Origin: Leptodontidium sp. MPI-SDFR-AT-0119
Taxonomy: Eukaryota > Ascomycota > Leotiomycetes > Helotiales > Leptodontidiaceae
Direction of reading: 5' to 3'
Assembly (NCBI GenBank): GCA_020726505.1
Contig: JAHLEZ010000012.1
Span: forward strand, 1,860,001 to 1,924,000
DNA: 64,000 nt
Shown: piece after piece, positions 20,538 through 31,575 of the stretch
How the letters are laid out: every line of letters starts with the position of its first letter
Numbering within the stretch: position 1 is the stretch's first letter
Notes under the pieces: generated by a model
The model's input: only the letters and a program-made list of their open reading frames with translations
Database searches by the model: none
Told to the model about the DNA's origin: nothing
Position numbers and translations under genes: made by a program

Positions 20538-22860
20538 TGCGTCGAACAGCTACTAAGAAAGTAGCGCTTACTAAAAAGGAATTATTAGTAGACATTAAGG
20601 AGATCAGCAAAGCCCCCAAAGCTAAGTCGAAGCTTGTACCTTCAACAAAGGGCTACTATAGAAAGATCCTCGCGTGATATAAGTCGTAAATATCTACTTT
20701 GTGTTGTCTCGCAAGTACTTACTAATATTAGTAGTTACTTGTCCTGCCTATAGAAGTCGTACGATGTTCTTATAAATATAACATTAATTAAAGGGTTCAT
20801 TAAAACAATAGCGAAAGAGGGTTATAGTCTTATTAACGATTATCAATTACTTTATAGCTTATAGTAAATTTACATCCGCCTTCTTCGGGCTTACGAGATC
20901 GACACTAAGAATAAGATCTCTGGAGATAGGAGACTAGAAGTCAAGAGTATATAGTTTCCCACTACCTCTAACTTACTAGCTTACGTCCTATCTAGCTACT
21001 AATAGTGAGATAGTGGCTATAGACTAACTTAAGATTAAAACTCAATCTAACAAGCCGAAAGAAGCCAAAACCCATCGCTAGCTCGAACGATCTAGATGTA
21101 ATCATTCGCTTCTTGTGGCTTAATGACTAACATAAGTACAAGTAAGAACAGTCTCGAATATAACTCGCCTTATATATTCTAATACTCGTATTCACCGCGG
21201 CGAGACCTAGGGCTGTAGTTGTCGCATCTGTATATTAAGATAGTAAGGAATACCTGTAATATAAAGTTAGTTAACGTATTTATGATAGGGATTTACGGCC
21301 AAGCGGCTAATAAATTCAAGTACCTAAAGTTTTCCCTTTATAGGAACGTAGACGGTTAGCCGCCTTAAATGAGCCTTACTATGACTTTTTAGTTTATAAA
21401 AGGCGATCGAGATGATAAGAGTAAATTACAAGTATATTCTATTGTCTAATCAAGCCCACTTTAAGCTAATCTTTTGTATAGCGTGACCCTGATACTATAG
21501 GAAGACCGAGAGTTCTTACACCTTTGTCTTATTATATTATTCCTTGCTTTAGTATTTGAGGACAATGTGTTTGACTTTACACTAGAACAAGTATTTAGAG
21601 TTTATATAAATTAGGACATTATCGAGGTCCCGTTTAAGGAAGAGATTTTAAACAAGTCACTTCTTCGTAAGTCAACGGGCGAGGCATAGGATTATGATTC
21701 TTGTAGCCATATACTAAGGAATCTCTTTTATTGGGCTAGATACTTAGTTCTAATAGGGGCTTACGCTATTAGACGTGGGGCCGTTAATGTTATAAATAGT
21801 AGGTAACCTAGCTATGTTTACGACCTAACTAACTTGCGATTAGAACACGTTACTACTGAAGTGAAAGGGCTAATACTTGGGCACACGAGGCCCTAGATTA
21901 TATAGTAGTTTTATATAAATAGACACGTCGATATTAATCTTTAAAATTCATTTGTTAATAAAAGTGCGCTAAGCTAAAGGGCAAACGCGGAGAAACTGCG
22001 CACTATAGGCTTATAGCGTTTTATTAGAGCGCTAATTAATCCCCGGGGAATAGTATAATACTATGTTATCTTATAGACTCCGTTAGTTTTAACTCTCCGG
22101 CACGAATGGGAGTACTTGAAAACAATCCTAGTAAGTAAAAAAGACGTCAAAAAGGCGAAAGCTTAAATAGATATCGAAATAGCGCGACTCCGAAGGGAAG
22201 GAGGCAGAGAGTTTCGAGCAGAATAGGTTCTCGCTAAACGGAGCAAAGTGATGGAAGCCCTAGACGAGCCTATACAACTCCTTAAGTCAATTAAAAACAA
22301 GCCCTAGCTTCTATTCTGGCGGGCTAAGGTAGATAGGCTACTTTATAAAACGCCTAGTTAAACACAAGAGGAGAGACTCGCACTATTAGAGGCGTACTAA
22401 GACCTGTTTAATATTAGGTAAAACAAGTATTAGTGTCCTTATTAAGATTGCCTAACTACGAAAAGGCGTTTTAGTAACCGAGATAATTTCGAGAAGTATA
22501 TTAAAGGTTACTCCTATTAATGTCCACAGACCTTTCGATATAGACGCGAACGAATCGTCTTTAAGACCAAGGAAGAACTCGAGGAACACAAATATAGACA
22601 CAAACGAGGTTATAATACGCGAGATCGCTATAATAGCCGACTAAAGCCTCAGTGGCTTTGTTTATTTGGGAGCTGCTTACGCCTGAAATACCCTTTTCTT
22701 AACGAGAGTAACCGCGATAAGTATTTCTAGCGCTATTATAGCTTACTGACATTTCGTTATTCGTTTTCGAGCTGTCCTCGAGCTAAGAAGCCGTTTGTTT
22801 ACCTTAAATCCTATACTTGGCACATAAAGGAGGTTCATCGAGTAGAAGTTAAAAAATCTT
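20538..22860 (+). pseudogene. DUF3435 tyrosine recombinase (Starship captain-like), RIP-destroyed
   Basis: The ATG at 20538 (MRRTATKKVALTKKELL) opens a long protein full of TAG/TAA stops, nearly all at places where glutamine would fit. Despite this the DUF3435 fold is readable: FLWLND then IQLALYILIL after changing one stop, FTAARPRAVV (first catalytic Arg codon at 21203), AYAIRRGAVN (Arg at 21771-21776), LILGHTR (His at 21882) and FYINRHVDIN (putative nucleophile Tyr at 21912). These correspond to the R..RxxH..Y order of tyrosine recombinases. Near 22435-22510 a C2H2-like finger remains, its histidine changed to tyrosine. At least one frame change occurs between about 20950 and 21110. DUF3435 proteins are the captain recombinases that sit at one end of Starship giant transposons and face inward, so the cargo would lie to the right. 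Dead copy; element edges are not determined. Confidence 0.8.
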
Positions 22861-23419
22861 CTCACTATAAATAAATCAGATGAATCATTCGACTGGAATT
22901 AAGTTAGTTCCCGGAGATTTTTAAAGGTCGAAGGGCTACTTTATCAAAGGAGCAGATTCATTTTACTGATTAAGTCTTTTAAGGAGGGGCTGTCGAGTAG
23001 TTTTCTATAGTAGATCCTGCCTGTTATAGTCTTGATTTTATTTAGTAATATTTATTGTGCCGAAGGCAGTAGTTGTGTAGAAGGAAGGGGCTAGTGAGAT
23101 TAAATAAAAGGTCTTTTTTAGGCCGCCGCTGTAGAGTACTAGCTACTTGAGACTAATAGTATAAGTGAGGGTATACCACGGGGCCGAAAGGCGGAGAGTT
23201 AATACACGTAGAAATTCTTAGTTGACGAAATCATGTGTTTAAGAAGTCTATATAAGTAGTGTCTCCCTATTCCTTGTTTTTTCTCATCTAGGCTCACGCA
23301 CCCTCGTTTACCACCCTCATTTACTACTCTCATTCACTACCCTCCCCCTAACTGTCCTATCATTTAAAGTATTCTATAACACGACACTAGACATAAATTA
23401 GCTTCCTAATATTAGTAAT

Positions 23420-24382
23420 ATGACTTCACTTATAGTGTTTAGCGAATTTAGAGACCGAGGAACATCCCTTCTAGAGGCCGACATTCTAGGCGACGGACTA
23501 TAGGGCGCTTAAGAAGAAGCACTCGCGTCGCCGTCAGACGAGATACTTCTACCTTCTGGGCACGATGTTTAGAATAACGCCGACGTAATTCCGGAATCTA
23601 ATTCTTAGGTACTTACTAGCTATACTCTATTAGGTTCTATAATCTGGGATTCTTGGCTCCCGGACGCCGATTTACTAGACCCCGCTGTTAGGAATAGCAT
23701 TAGCTTGTCCCTGGAAGCTAGCTCTAAAGCGCTTATAAGAGCTCTACCGCCAAACTATACTCCCGAGAATAACACTATCTTCCTCCTAGAAGCCTCTCCT
23801 CTACTGGGCTATACTCCACTGAACATGAATTTGCCTTCGAAAGACTTCACTCTAGAGTCTGAGAGTCCATCCGTCACCGCCGCTACGCTATACTTATCAC
23901 CTGCGTTGCCTTTTTATCCTGAAACGGAATTTGGATTCTGTATCTTAGATATATTAGAGGATGAGATAGTAGAACCCTAAGAGAGAGCCTAGAGTCCCCC
24001 AAAAGCGAGTAAGTGAACGACTTCTCATGATTCGCTTTCACGACTAATAGACCTAGAACGGGCTGTAATAATCCGGTGGTCAACGACGGAGTTAAAGTAT
24101 TTGCGGGACACGCGATCCCTTGGCGTAAGCGAATCCGTAGCCGAGCTCATGAGGTTGACCGGTCGTAGTAAGGAAGCTGTAACAAAGAAAAGACACATGA
24201 CATACTTAGAACGGGTTGTAGGTCTGTGGTCAACGACGGAGTTAAAGTATTTACGGGACACTCGATCACTCGGCGCAAGCGAAGCCATAGCGAAGCTCAT
24301 GAAGTTAACTAGTCGCGGTAGAAACGTAGTAACTAAAAGAAGGTGCATTTTCTTGGGCCTTCTCCTATTATCGCCACCTTAG
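23420..24382 (+). pseudogene. relic gene with duplicated Myb/SANT-like helix-turn-helix segment
   Basis: One frame from the ATG at 23420 (MTSLIVFSEFRDRG) stays coherent for 963 bases but contains seven TAG/TAA stops, consistent with CAG/CAA to TAG/TAA mutation. The C-terminal part has two in-frame copies, 150 bp apart, of a segment reading WSTTELKYLRDTRSLG, then a Lys/Arg-rich end. The W..EEL.YLR pattern with a basic final helix resembles Myb/SANT-type or homeodomain-like DNA-binding domains of fungal transposon-associated proteins. It lies between the DUF3435 relic and a LINE fragment, same strand, so it may have been cargo of the recombinase-bearing element. I do not recognise the protein family with certainty. 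Confidence 0.5.
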
Positions 24383-24648
24383 TATCTAGAGACGGAGACA
24401 ATGAGTATCATCGACTATTGGAAGGCGCAAGGCCAACTCTACGAGGTTACGACTACTAAGACACCCTAAGCTCCAAGACACACATGCGCTAAAAGTAATT
24501 TCGTTAGGATTAGTCCGACTGTCAATATCTTGGGTAGTTATACTCACATGTCTTCTCGTTATGGCTGTATCTCTTGTTCTTGGATACTAGCACGTCAAGT
24601 TTCTTAGTACTTTCCGGAAAGTAGGCCCTACGGCTCCCTAGGAGGGAA

Positions 24649-24912
24649 CTAGGCCGGATTCTGGCAGCTAGATCGAACCACGGCGACTTTAAGGACTACC
24701 ACGAGAGGTTTAACTATACAGAGGCCGAGCTGTATTGCTCTTGCGGCTCTCAAAAGTCACGATTCCACTTCTTCTTTTGCAGAATTGCTCGGAGGCGCGC
24801 TAGCCGCCCTCAAGGGCCTCCCTGTACCCTTATACCACAGCTAGTCGGCACTGGCGAAGGTAGAAACCGCTTCTACGAGGACACCTGTCCTTATCGAAAG
24901 CTAGCCTGCTAG
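24649..24912 (+). mobile_element. C-terminal fragment of a LINE-type (Tad-like) retrotransposon ORF
   Basis: An open stretch reads GRILAARSNHGDFKDYHERF, then ELYCSCGSQKSRFHFFFC and a basic RRRAS segment, ending in TAG at 24910. This HGDF.DYHERF/CSCG.....HFFFC pattern is the conserved cysteine-containing tail following RNase H in fungal non-LTR reverse transcriptases. No reverse transcriptase or endonuclease is visible upstream in the same frame, so only the 3' end is present, as is common for LINEs. Confidence 0.65.
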
Positions 24913-25210
24913 CAACTTCTCTTTATTTATTATACATAAGATCATTTCCTTTGTCTTTGAATTTAATGTGGTTGTGGGCGCTACGGAGAGTAGGAGGGCT
25001 AGAGTATAGAGGACGGCTCTGTGTCTGATTTCGGTTCAATTACCTGTCTTTCTAATACTTGCCGTTATAGAACAACGCAAGTATCTATACTTATATCAGG
25101 ACTTTAGCCTCTGGTTACTAGGAGTTTACTCCTAGCGTCTTATCTTCGATTTCGGAGGCTCTTAGAGCAACTCAGACGTTAAATAGTATCAATCAATCAA
25201 TTAATCATTA
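24913..25210. other. AT-rich spacer between LINE fragment and regulator gene
   Basis: Degraded repeat-like sequence; no gene seen. Confidence 0.4.
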
Positions 25211-26993
25211 TTAAAGTTCATAACCGCCTTCACTAATATCATTCTCAATTTCCACGGCTTGTGCCAGGAAAACATCATCCCAAAAGTCTTCAAAAATAGG
25301 ACCAAGATAAAATTCACTCCACAGAAACTCCGTCAAGGAAAGGGCAAGCTCAGCGGTCCCAGCTATTCCAGCAGCACGACACGACTCCTCAAGAAGCTTA
25401 ATAAACCACCCCTGATCTGGGGTCCCAATACTAGCCAACCCTCCCATCATGATTATCCAAAGCATCATCTCAGGATATGCTATCTGGAAAGATCGGAGAT
25501 TAATAATATCTAAACTTGTTCGTATTCGCGTCGACATTAATATTGGCACACCGACCCGTGGAGTTGCATTGCGCGTGAACATCACAATATGCGCTAGTGC
25601 TGCGTTTCCAAATAAGCTGTAAATCACAGCATTCTGATTCGACTTGGGAATTTTATGCTGAACAAGGGCGATGAGTCGGTGCATGAGTTGATCAGTATAC
25701 GATCGTAATGATTCGAACTCTGCTTCTGTCCCCATTTTCTGCGAGCCCAGGACCATCTCTTTCTCGGCTATTAGGTACCGCAAGATGCGGTAGACCTCTA
25801 TCGTCTCTTGGCTGAGATCTTGTATGCCAGCGAGGTTAGATAGCTTAGTCTTGTATCGTTCGCCTAGGAGAGTACAGGGCTCCAAATCTTCAGGATCCGG
25901 AGCTGGGCTGACGAGTTCAAAGCGTGGTTTAGAATTCATGGCAATAGAACAAAGGTTATCAACCCTATCGATGTGCAATATAATGAGAGAAGTCTCCTTA
26001 TTATAGTTCTAACGCTACTTACCAACACGTGAATCTCAATGTAAGCGGATGACTGACTAGAGCTCGAATGCCGCCTTTGCTCTTGACTAGAGCTTCCAGG
26101 CCATCAAGATGAATCTTGACTCTAGCTATAGGACTAGATCTGAGCTAATGATATAGCATTTATTAGCTATTATAAGTTAAAAAACAGGGGTAGAAAAGGT
26201 ACGCACCTCCAGGCTGGTGAGACAAGCGACGGCAAATATAGTTTCCTTTGTAATAGCTTTATGGCTGCGATTCGCGATTCGTTTGTTCACCAATGTAATT
26301 GCTTGACCAACGTGATAAACCAGATCGGGATTCGATTTGATACCTGCTAGATCGCATAAAGTCATAGCTACGTGTCCTAGCGTCGCATGCAAGATTGCAC
26401 AATCTGATACTGCGAAGCTGAGAAACTCCTCTTTTCGGAAGGCTGGTCTGACCGGTGAGTACGGGTGATTGGTGGGCTGGAAAGTAGTGTAATCTACTTG
26501 GTTGTCAGTAAGACACTGGTGTTAAGTCCGGTAGTTAGATACGAAAAGTCCCGGGGACTTTGAAATCCTTGCTTCTTTGGTTGGGGCAGAAATCACCCAT
26601 GATAATGCAGATGAGTTGATGTTATTATAGAGAAGAGAGGGTTCCCTGCCTGAAAATACTCAACTTACATTGACCGATTAAGTAGTGAGAATTTCCGCGT
26701 TTATCTACTGGTAGGGTATTGAACGGGTCGATTCTATTGCTTGCCAGGCCGCGGTTCAGGCTGGTATTTGCATTTGTCAGTATAAGATGGCTCAATAATC
26801 CGAGGGTTGCCGAATTCGAGGATTCCTTGGTTTTGTTCGATTCACTGTGGGGGTGAAGCAAACGAGGCACTTGTTTTGATAGGGAGTTCTGTTTGCGGTT
26901 CTGTTTCACGTCTCGTCTTACTTGAGAGCGGATCAGCCGTCGAGCTGCCCCTTTCGGAGGTGAGTGTCCAGTCTCGCTGATGAATTGAAATCG
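25211..26993 (-). CDS. Fungal_trans_2-type transcription factor-like protein
   Basis: Several exons assemble on the minus strand: a first recognised exon (26993-26669) with ISETGHSPPKGAARRLIRSQ followed by SNRIDPFNTLPVDKRG, hallmarks of the tachykinin-like/DUF3468 fungal regulator group. The next reads PVRPAFRKEEFLSFAVSDCA and continues to SLEV (ending about 26203). A short exon follows with KIHLDGLEALVKSKGGIRAL (to about 26022), and the last exon (to 25211) has YPEMMLWIIMMGGLASIGTP and FLWSEFYL. This is the Fungal_trans_2 (PF11951) layout. These proteins often lack the Zn2Cys6 finger, and none is seen here. The first exon with the start codon is not resolved; an ATG near 27045 is possible. 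The gene is free of stops although it is surrounded by RIP-damaged repeats, so it is probably functional. Total about 450-500 residues. Target genes unknown. Confidence 0.8.
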
Positions 26994-27267
26994 CTAAGGG
27001 AACCGAGATATTAGCAGAGTAGCAATGGCTCTGAGTCTGCCATGAAGGGGACTGACTAATCCAGCCAATTTAGGCCCTGCGAGAACGAAGATGTCAGCTC
27101 TTGATCTCATCAGGGGTTCCACTACATGCTTCCTACCAGTGTGGTCTAGTTCATCTTCAGGTGCTTCTACACACCCAATCTGCGGTTCCCGAGAGCCAGC
27201 TTCTCGCAGCGGCCCAGACCGCCACGGGATTGAAGACTCCATGAGCGAAGGAGGAACCACACCAGAT

Positions 27268-27425
27268 AAGATTTCTTTGGGTCGTAGCGTAGACTTGGCT
27301 CCAAAGGGACAACAATATCCTCCAACAAGATTTCTTTGGTCGTGGCGAAGACTTGGCTCCAAAGGGACAACAATATCTTCCAACAAGATATCTTGGTCGT
27401 AGCAAAGACTTGCAAAAGGACTACC
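27268..27425. repeat. tandem repeat, two full and one partial 58-59 bp units
   Basis: Units start at 27268, 27327 and 27385 (AAGATTTCTTTGG...GACTTGGCTCCAAAGGGACA). Units 1 and 2 are nearly identical; unit 3 diverges after about 35 bases. No coding sense on either strand. Confidence 0.85.
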
Positions 27426-28141
27426 ATGTCCAAAGAGCAGGTGGACAAAGTTGCAATCCCGTTTAGGCCATTCGGCGATCCAATCATGGAGAAGTTGATT
27501 ATTCAGTGCCGTGCATAACTAGCTTCCGAATCGAGTGATCAAACGCGCAGCCAGATATATTAGAATACTGGTAACGCGAGCTCCACAGCCGATGCCCTGA
27601 AACGGGGCTTCCGAAATGAGGAAAGGAGAACCTAGCGTTGGTTGTAAGGAAGCCGCGGCACACACACAACAGGAGATGCAAATCAGGTTGTGTGAACGGA
27701 AGGGGGTGTCAAGAATTGGTTGAAGGTTTGCAGCCGAAAAATGTATGTCGACAGACATCATCGACTCCAAATTTGAGAGCCACTCCCCTGTTCTGCCTCG
27801 GCCAGAGTAGGGAATTTGTGGGGCAAAATTGAGCAAACTGGTCTATTCATTGGCCCAAGAGCTCACCGCCTTAAGGGTTGAGACCCCGAGCTTATCAATG
27901 GATTGAAGCCCTCTTGGAACCAGTTTAAAGTCGTGAGACAACCCCGCACCTCCGCTAACATAAAGCGGTTGCGAATTAAAGAAACTCTTACTCAAAACCA
28001 GATTACGCTCCCACCGCTGTTAAGGTTTCCCGCTGCAGTCCTTGTAGCCTGTCCATCTCCGCAAGCAATCGACGGTCGGCTCCAGCCAGCACGAAGGTTC
28101 CCTCGTTCTGACCAGGCCAGAAGCTCAATGAGGTACGTAAG

Positions 28142-28303
28142 GTACGGAAGGGGGTTCCAAGTGGGTCTCGTCCACCGTGGTCAGTGGCAAGGTACTGTTG
28201 ACCATAGAATAACGTCGAACACTCTAATTCTCCCACAAATTTCTACAAGTAGCGAAAGAAAATACCAGGCTGGACGAGACCCACTTGGAACCCCCTTCCG
28301 TAC
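28142..28303. repeat. perfect 33 bp inverted repeat, 96 bp spacer
   Basis: The arm at 28142-28174 (GTACGGAAGGGGGTTCCAAG...) and the arm at 28271-28303 are exact reverse complements. The whole is the size of a small MITE or a hairpin-forming locus. No coding sequence. Confidence 0.9.
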
Positions 28304-28935
28304 AGTATGGTGCTCGTGGGATGTGAGCCACGCAGTCGCTCATGCCAAGGACATCGCCCTGGCCAGGTCTTGATTGAGCTATTATGAGGTTATCGGCAGA
28401 TGACCTCATCGGCTTGAAATTTGTCAGTCTTTGTAATGCGGGGAAGCAAAAAGGTGGTACAAAATATAAACCTTAATTAAAGTTTTTTCCTCTCCAATAG
28501 AAGGATGATCCTAGCAGGCTTGAGGCTTCTGTGGAAGACGGAACCGACGACGATGAACAACGCAGCGTTCACACACACTGCGAGGCGAGAGCGTCGTCGA
28601 GAATATTTCGAGCAGGGTGCCGCTGCACCTAGATTCTTTCTCATAGATGCCGGCGCAAGCGGTATAAGACATCGCTCCTGCTCTTAGATTCTCTCTAGTA
28701 GACGCCGATGCAAACAAGGTATACCTTGCCTTAACACCATCTGTATAGTGTAAAGAAGTGATTTTGGTATGAATGATTATTCTATTGTAAGGGGATAACT
28801 ACGTCTATATAACTACTCTCGATACTAAGCTCTCGTCGCTCTACTTGCCTAATTAGGTCTAGTGCTAAGCCTTCGGTATATATTCGGCTTCGCAAGCTTC
28901 GCTTTATAAAACGTTAGTTATAACGCCTAGCCTTC

Positions 28936-29110
28936 GGCTTATCCCTTCGTCCGTTGAGACATTGCCCAGCGCTAGTAGGGGCATAAACGAGAAGCTGTTA
29001 TTCGCCAGAGGATGAGGCTCAGCTGAGATCCCTTCTTGGACCAATTAGAGCCCTGGCTTTGCTTCCCTGCTAGCGCTGGGTAATGTCTCAGCGGACGAAG
29101 GGATAGGCTT
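28936..29110. repeat. imperfect ~40 bp inverted repeat, MITE-like
   Basis: Left arm 28936-28976 and right arm 29070-29110 share CCCTTCGTCC(G/A), GAGACATT and CCCAGCGCTAG as reverse complements with a few mismatches, enclosing about 93 bp. It lies inside the low-complexity CCTTCGGCTT block. Confidence 0.75.
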
Positions 29111-29795
29111 CTGTAGCTCGAGCGTACCTTTCGTACTTTAACAAGCTTTAGCGAGCCTTTACAAAACGCCTAGCCTTCGGCTTTTAGGCTTCCGAGCTTC
29201 AGCTGTGTTCTAGGCTTATATACGAGCTATATACGAGCTTTCGGCTTATATACGAGCTAATCTAAAACGCTTAGTCTTCAGTTATAACGCCTAGCTTTCG
29301 GCTTCTAGACTTCCGAGCTTCAGCTGTGTTTTAGGCTTATATACGAGCTTTACGAGCTCTAGCCGTCTCTCGGAATATATACGAGCTTAGCGAGTATTTA
29401 CTTTATTTAGACGAGATTAGGCGAGGTGCTTATTTATATTCTTATATATAGGAGGAAGGGGAACAGAATGCAAACAAGCTGGTCAAAGTTACCTGATTTG
29501 CCAAAAACTAAACTTATTCGGCATATTCGAGACCGAAGCAGCCAATCCGGGGGAAGACTTTGTACAGTAGCAACCAATCTGTTCGAAGCTTAGCAGAGGG
29601 AGCTTAGGCTGGGGGGCTTGCAGTTTTGGGCCTCTGTCTCTGGGCGCCGGTTAGTTGTCCCTTCCTCTCGTTTCCTCGTTTCAGGGCACACTTTGTTTAG
29701 AGACACAGGGCACGGCTTTAATAGAAGCCTGAGAATACAGGCCTCCAAGCGCTTGGGAGCCTAGAACTTCTGAGTATTCGAATGGTGGCTGGAGA

Positions 29796-29902
29796 GGTAG
29801 CTGGCACTGCCTCTCTGGTGAGCACCTGTCGTGTATACTCTTCTCGTTGCCAATGTCGAGGAAGACAGCTTGTGCTAGTAGGTTCGAATCCTCCGGCTGC
29901 CA
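29796..29902 (+). other. tRNA-like / possible SINE head with perfect B box
   Basis: GGTTCGAATCC at 29881-29891 is an exact Pol III B-box consensus. GGTAGCT at 29796 can pair fully (with G-U pairs) with GGCTGCC at 29895-29901, like an acceptor stem. However no D arm or A box is convincing and the length is 107 bases, so this is more likely a tRNA-derived fragment than a working tRNA. Confidence 0.25.
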
Positions 29903-30553
29903 ACCCGTCACGCTCAAGATAACAGCGTGGCCAGGTCAGTAGGACGATGCATTTGCGAGTTGCGCCGGCAACTTCGAACGACTGCGACTTCGAACACCAC
30001 ACATAACCTGAGTCAGCCAAGGCTATGATTCCGCAGGCCCCGGGCTTTCTCCCTCTGCAGAATTACTACACAAATCCTTCCACTGCATCAGACCTATTCC
30101 GAGCCCGTAATTCAGCCACTGCTTGGATGTTTCTCTGCGCTTACTCGGCGATTGGAGCGTCACCAGGGTTATCTTCAGAGGCATTCTTACCGTCGATGCC
30201 GATGCTGATGCTGCAGGTTCTTTCCATCGTCATTGATCGTGGACAAGCATAGTGAAGCTCCCGTTCTGTGTGTGGTGTACCCCGTAGCATTGTTCAGCAA
30301 CACAATTTGCCCGTAACACTGTGCATGTACTCAAGCAAGCTGTGATTACCACATGCTCTCATTATGAATTACTGTTCAGCAACAAGGAGATGTGTGTGGT
30401 TTGTATCGTCATTCATGTCTGAGGTTCGGCTTGGAGGGGTTGCGGGTGGAGATATAAACTGCGATGAAGTCCCATGTGGAAGTACCCTTCCCATTATCAC
30501 AATTCACATTGACAACGCAATCATCTCCACCACACCTAAAGCCAGCATCATTT

Positions 30554-30561
30554 TATATAAG
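30554..30561 (+). promoter_or_regulatory. TATA box of the NmrA-like gene
   Basis: TATATAAG lies 43 bases before the ATG at 30597, followed by a pyrimidine/A-rich leader with a good start context. Position is typical for a fungal core promoter. Confidence 0.55.
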
Positions 30562-30596
30562 TTTTACAACTCACTCCAACACAAACAATCTAAACA

Positions 30597-31549
30597 ATGT
30601 CTCAACCAATCCTCACCGTCATCGGCGCAACTGGCGCCCAAGGCTCCTCAGTGGTCGACGCGGTCCTCGCAGCAGGAATATATCACGTCCGAGCCATAAC
30701 CCGCAACACCACCAGCGACAAAGCTGCCTCCCTTCGGTTTCGCGGTGCCGAAGTCGTCTCAGCAGATCTTAATGACGAGTCCTCACTAATCGCCGCCTTC
30801 GCCGGCTCCAGCGCCATCTACGCCGTGACCGATTTCTTCGAGCCTTTCGCCAAAGCCGGTCCCGAAGAAGGCATGAAAGTCGAAGTCCTGCAAGGGAAGA
30901 ACCTCGCGAATTCCGCAACCAAGACACCAACTCTTAAGCATTATATCTGGTCGACTCTCCCCAACGGCTTCGAAATTTCAGGCGGGAAGTATCTTGTCCC
31001 ACATTTCGAGGCGAAGTGTAAGATCGATGCTTACATCGAGACGATCCGGGACCTGTACGCCAAGACGACGTTCCTCTGGATCACCTGGTATGCCACGAAT
31101 TATGCCTTCTCCATGTTCACACCCATCTTTGTTCCTACATCCGGCAAATGCCTTCAAATCGGGACCGGGCCCGCCACAACACCCATTCTATCCATCGGCG
31201 ACGCGAAATCGAACGTCGGGCTCTTCACAAACGCTATCCTCGTCCAACCAGAGCTCACTTACACAAGATACATCCTTGCATACATGGGGGAGACGACGAT
31301 GGGAGAGATGTTCAAGACGTGGGGAAGGAAGTGGCATATGTGCAGGTGAATGATGTCGACGAGTTTGATAATGTGTGGCCAAATTGGGGAAGGGAGATGG
31401 GTGTCATGATGGAGCTCTGGGGAGAGTATGGGAATAAGAGTTGGACTGGGCAGGAGGTTTTGACAACGAAAGATTTGGGCTTGACCAGCGGATTTGTTGG
31501 GATTGAGGAGGCGTTTAGAAAACAGGGGTTGAGTGGTCTTGGGCTTTGA
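30597..31549 (+). CDS. NmrA-like family NAD(P)-binding protein, one frameshift
   Basis: Rossmann-fold protein of the atypical SDR/NmrA group. The N-terminus has the dinucleotide-binding motif TVIGATGAQGSSVV. Later motifs HYIWSTLPNGFEISGGKY and HFEAKCKIDAYI match the family, as does a substrate-side segment with PTSGKCLQIG. The frame runs from 30597 to about 31320; the conserved C-terminus (VAYVQVNDVDEFDN to the stop at 31547) continues one base over, implying one missing base near GACGTGGGG. With that correction the protein has about 317 residues, the normal size. Such proteins sense NADP redox state or act as reductases in secondary metabolism; no biosynthetic partner is adjacent. A TATA box lies at a suitable distance. 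The single indel in a conserved gene may be a sequencing error. Confidence 0.8.
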
Positions 31550-31575
31550 GCGGTGATTCCGACTTTATGTTGGTG

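Larger units (their letters stand above)
27426..30550. other. repeat-rich region without a recognised protein gene
   Basis: About 3.1 kb carrying inverted repeats (28142-28303 and 28936-29110), a low-complexity block at 28840-29420 rich in TATACGAGCTT and CCTTCGGCTT words, and a tRNA-like B box at 29881. Open frames here have no domain resemblance. Confidence 0.5.
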
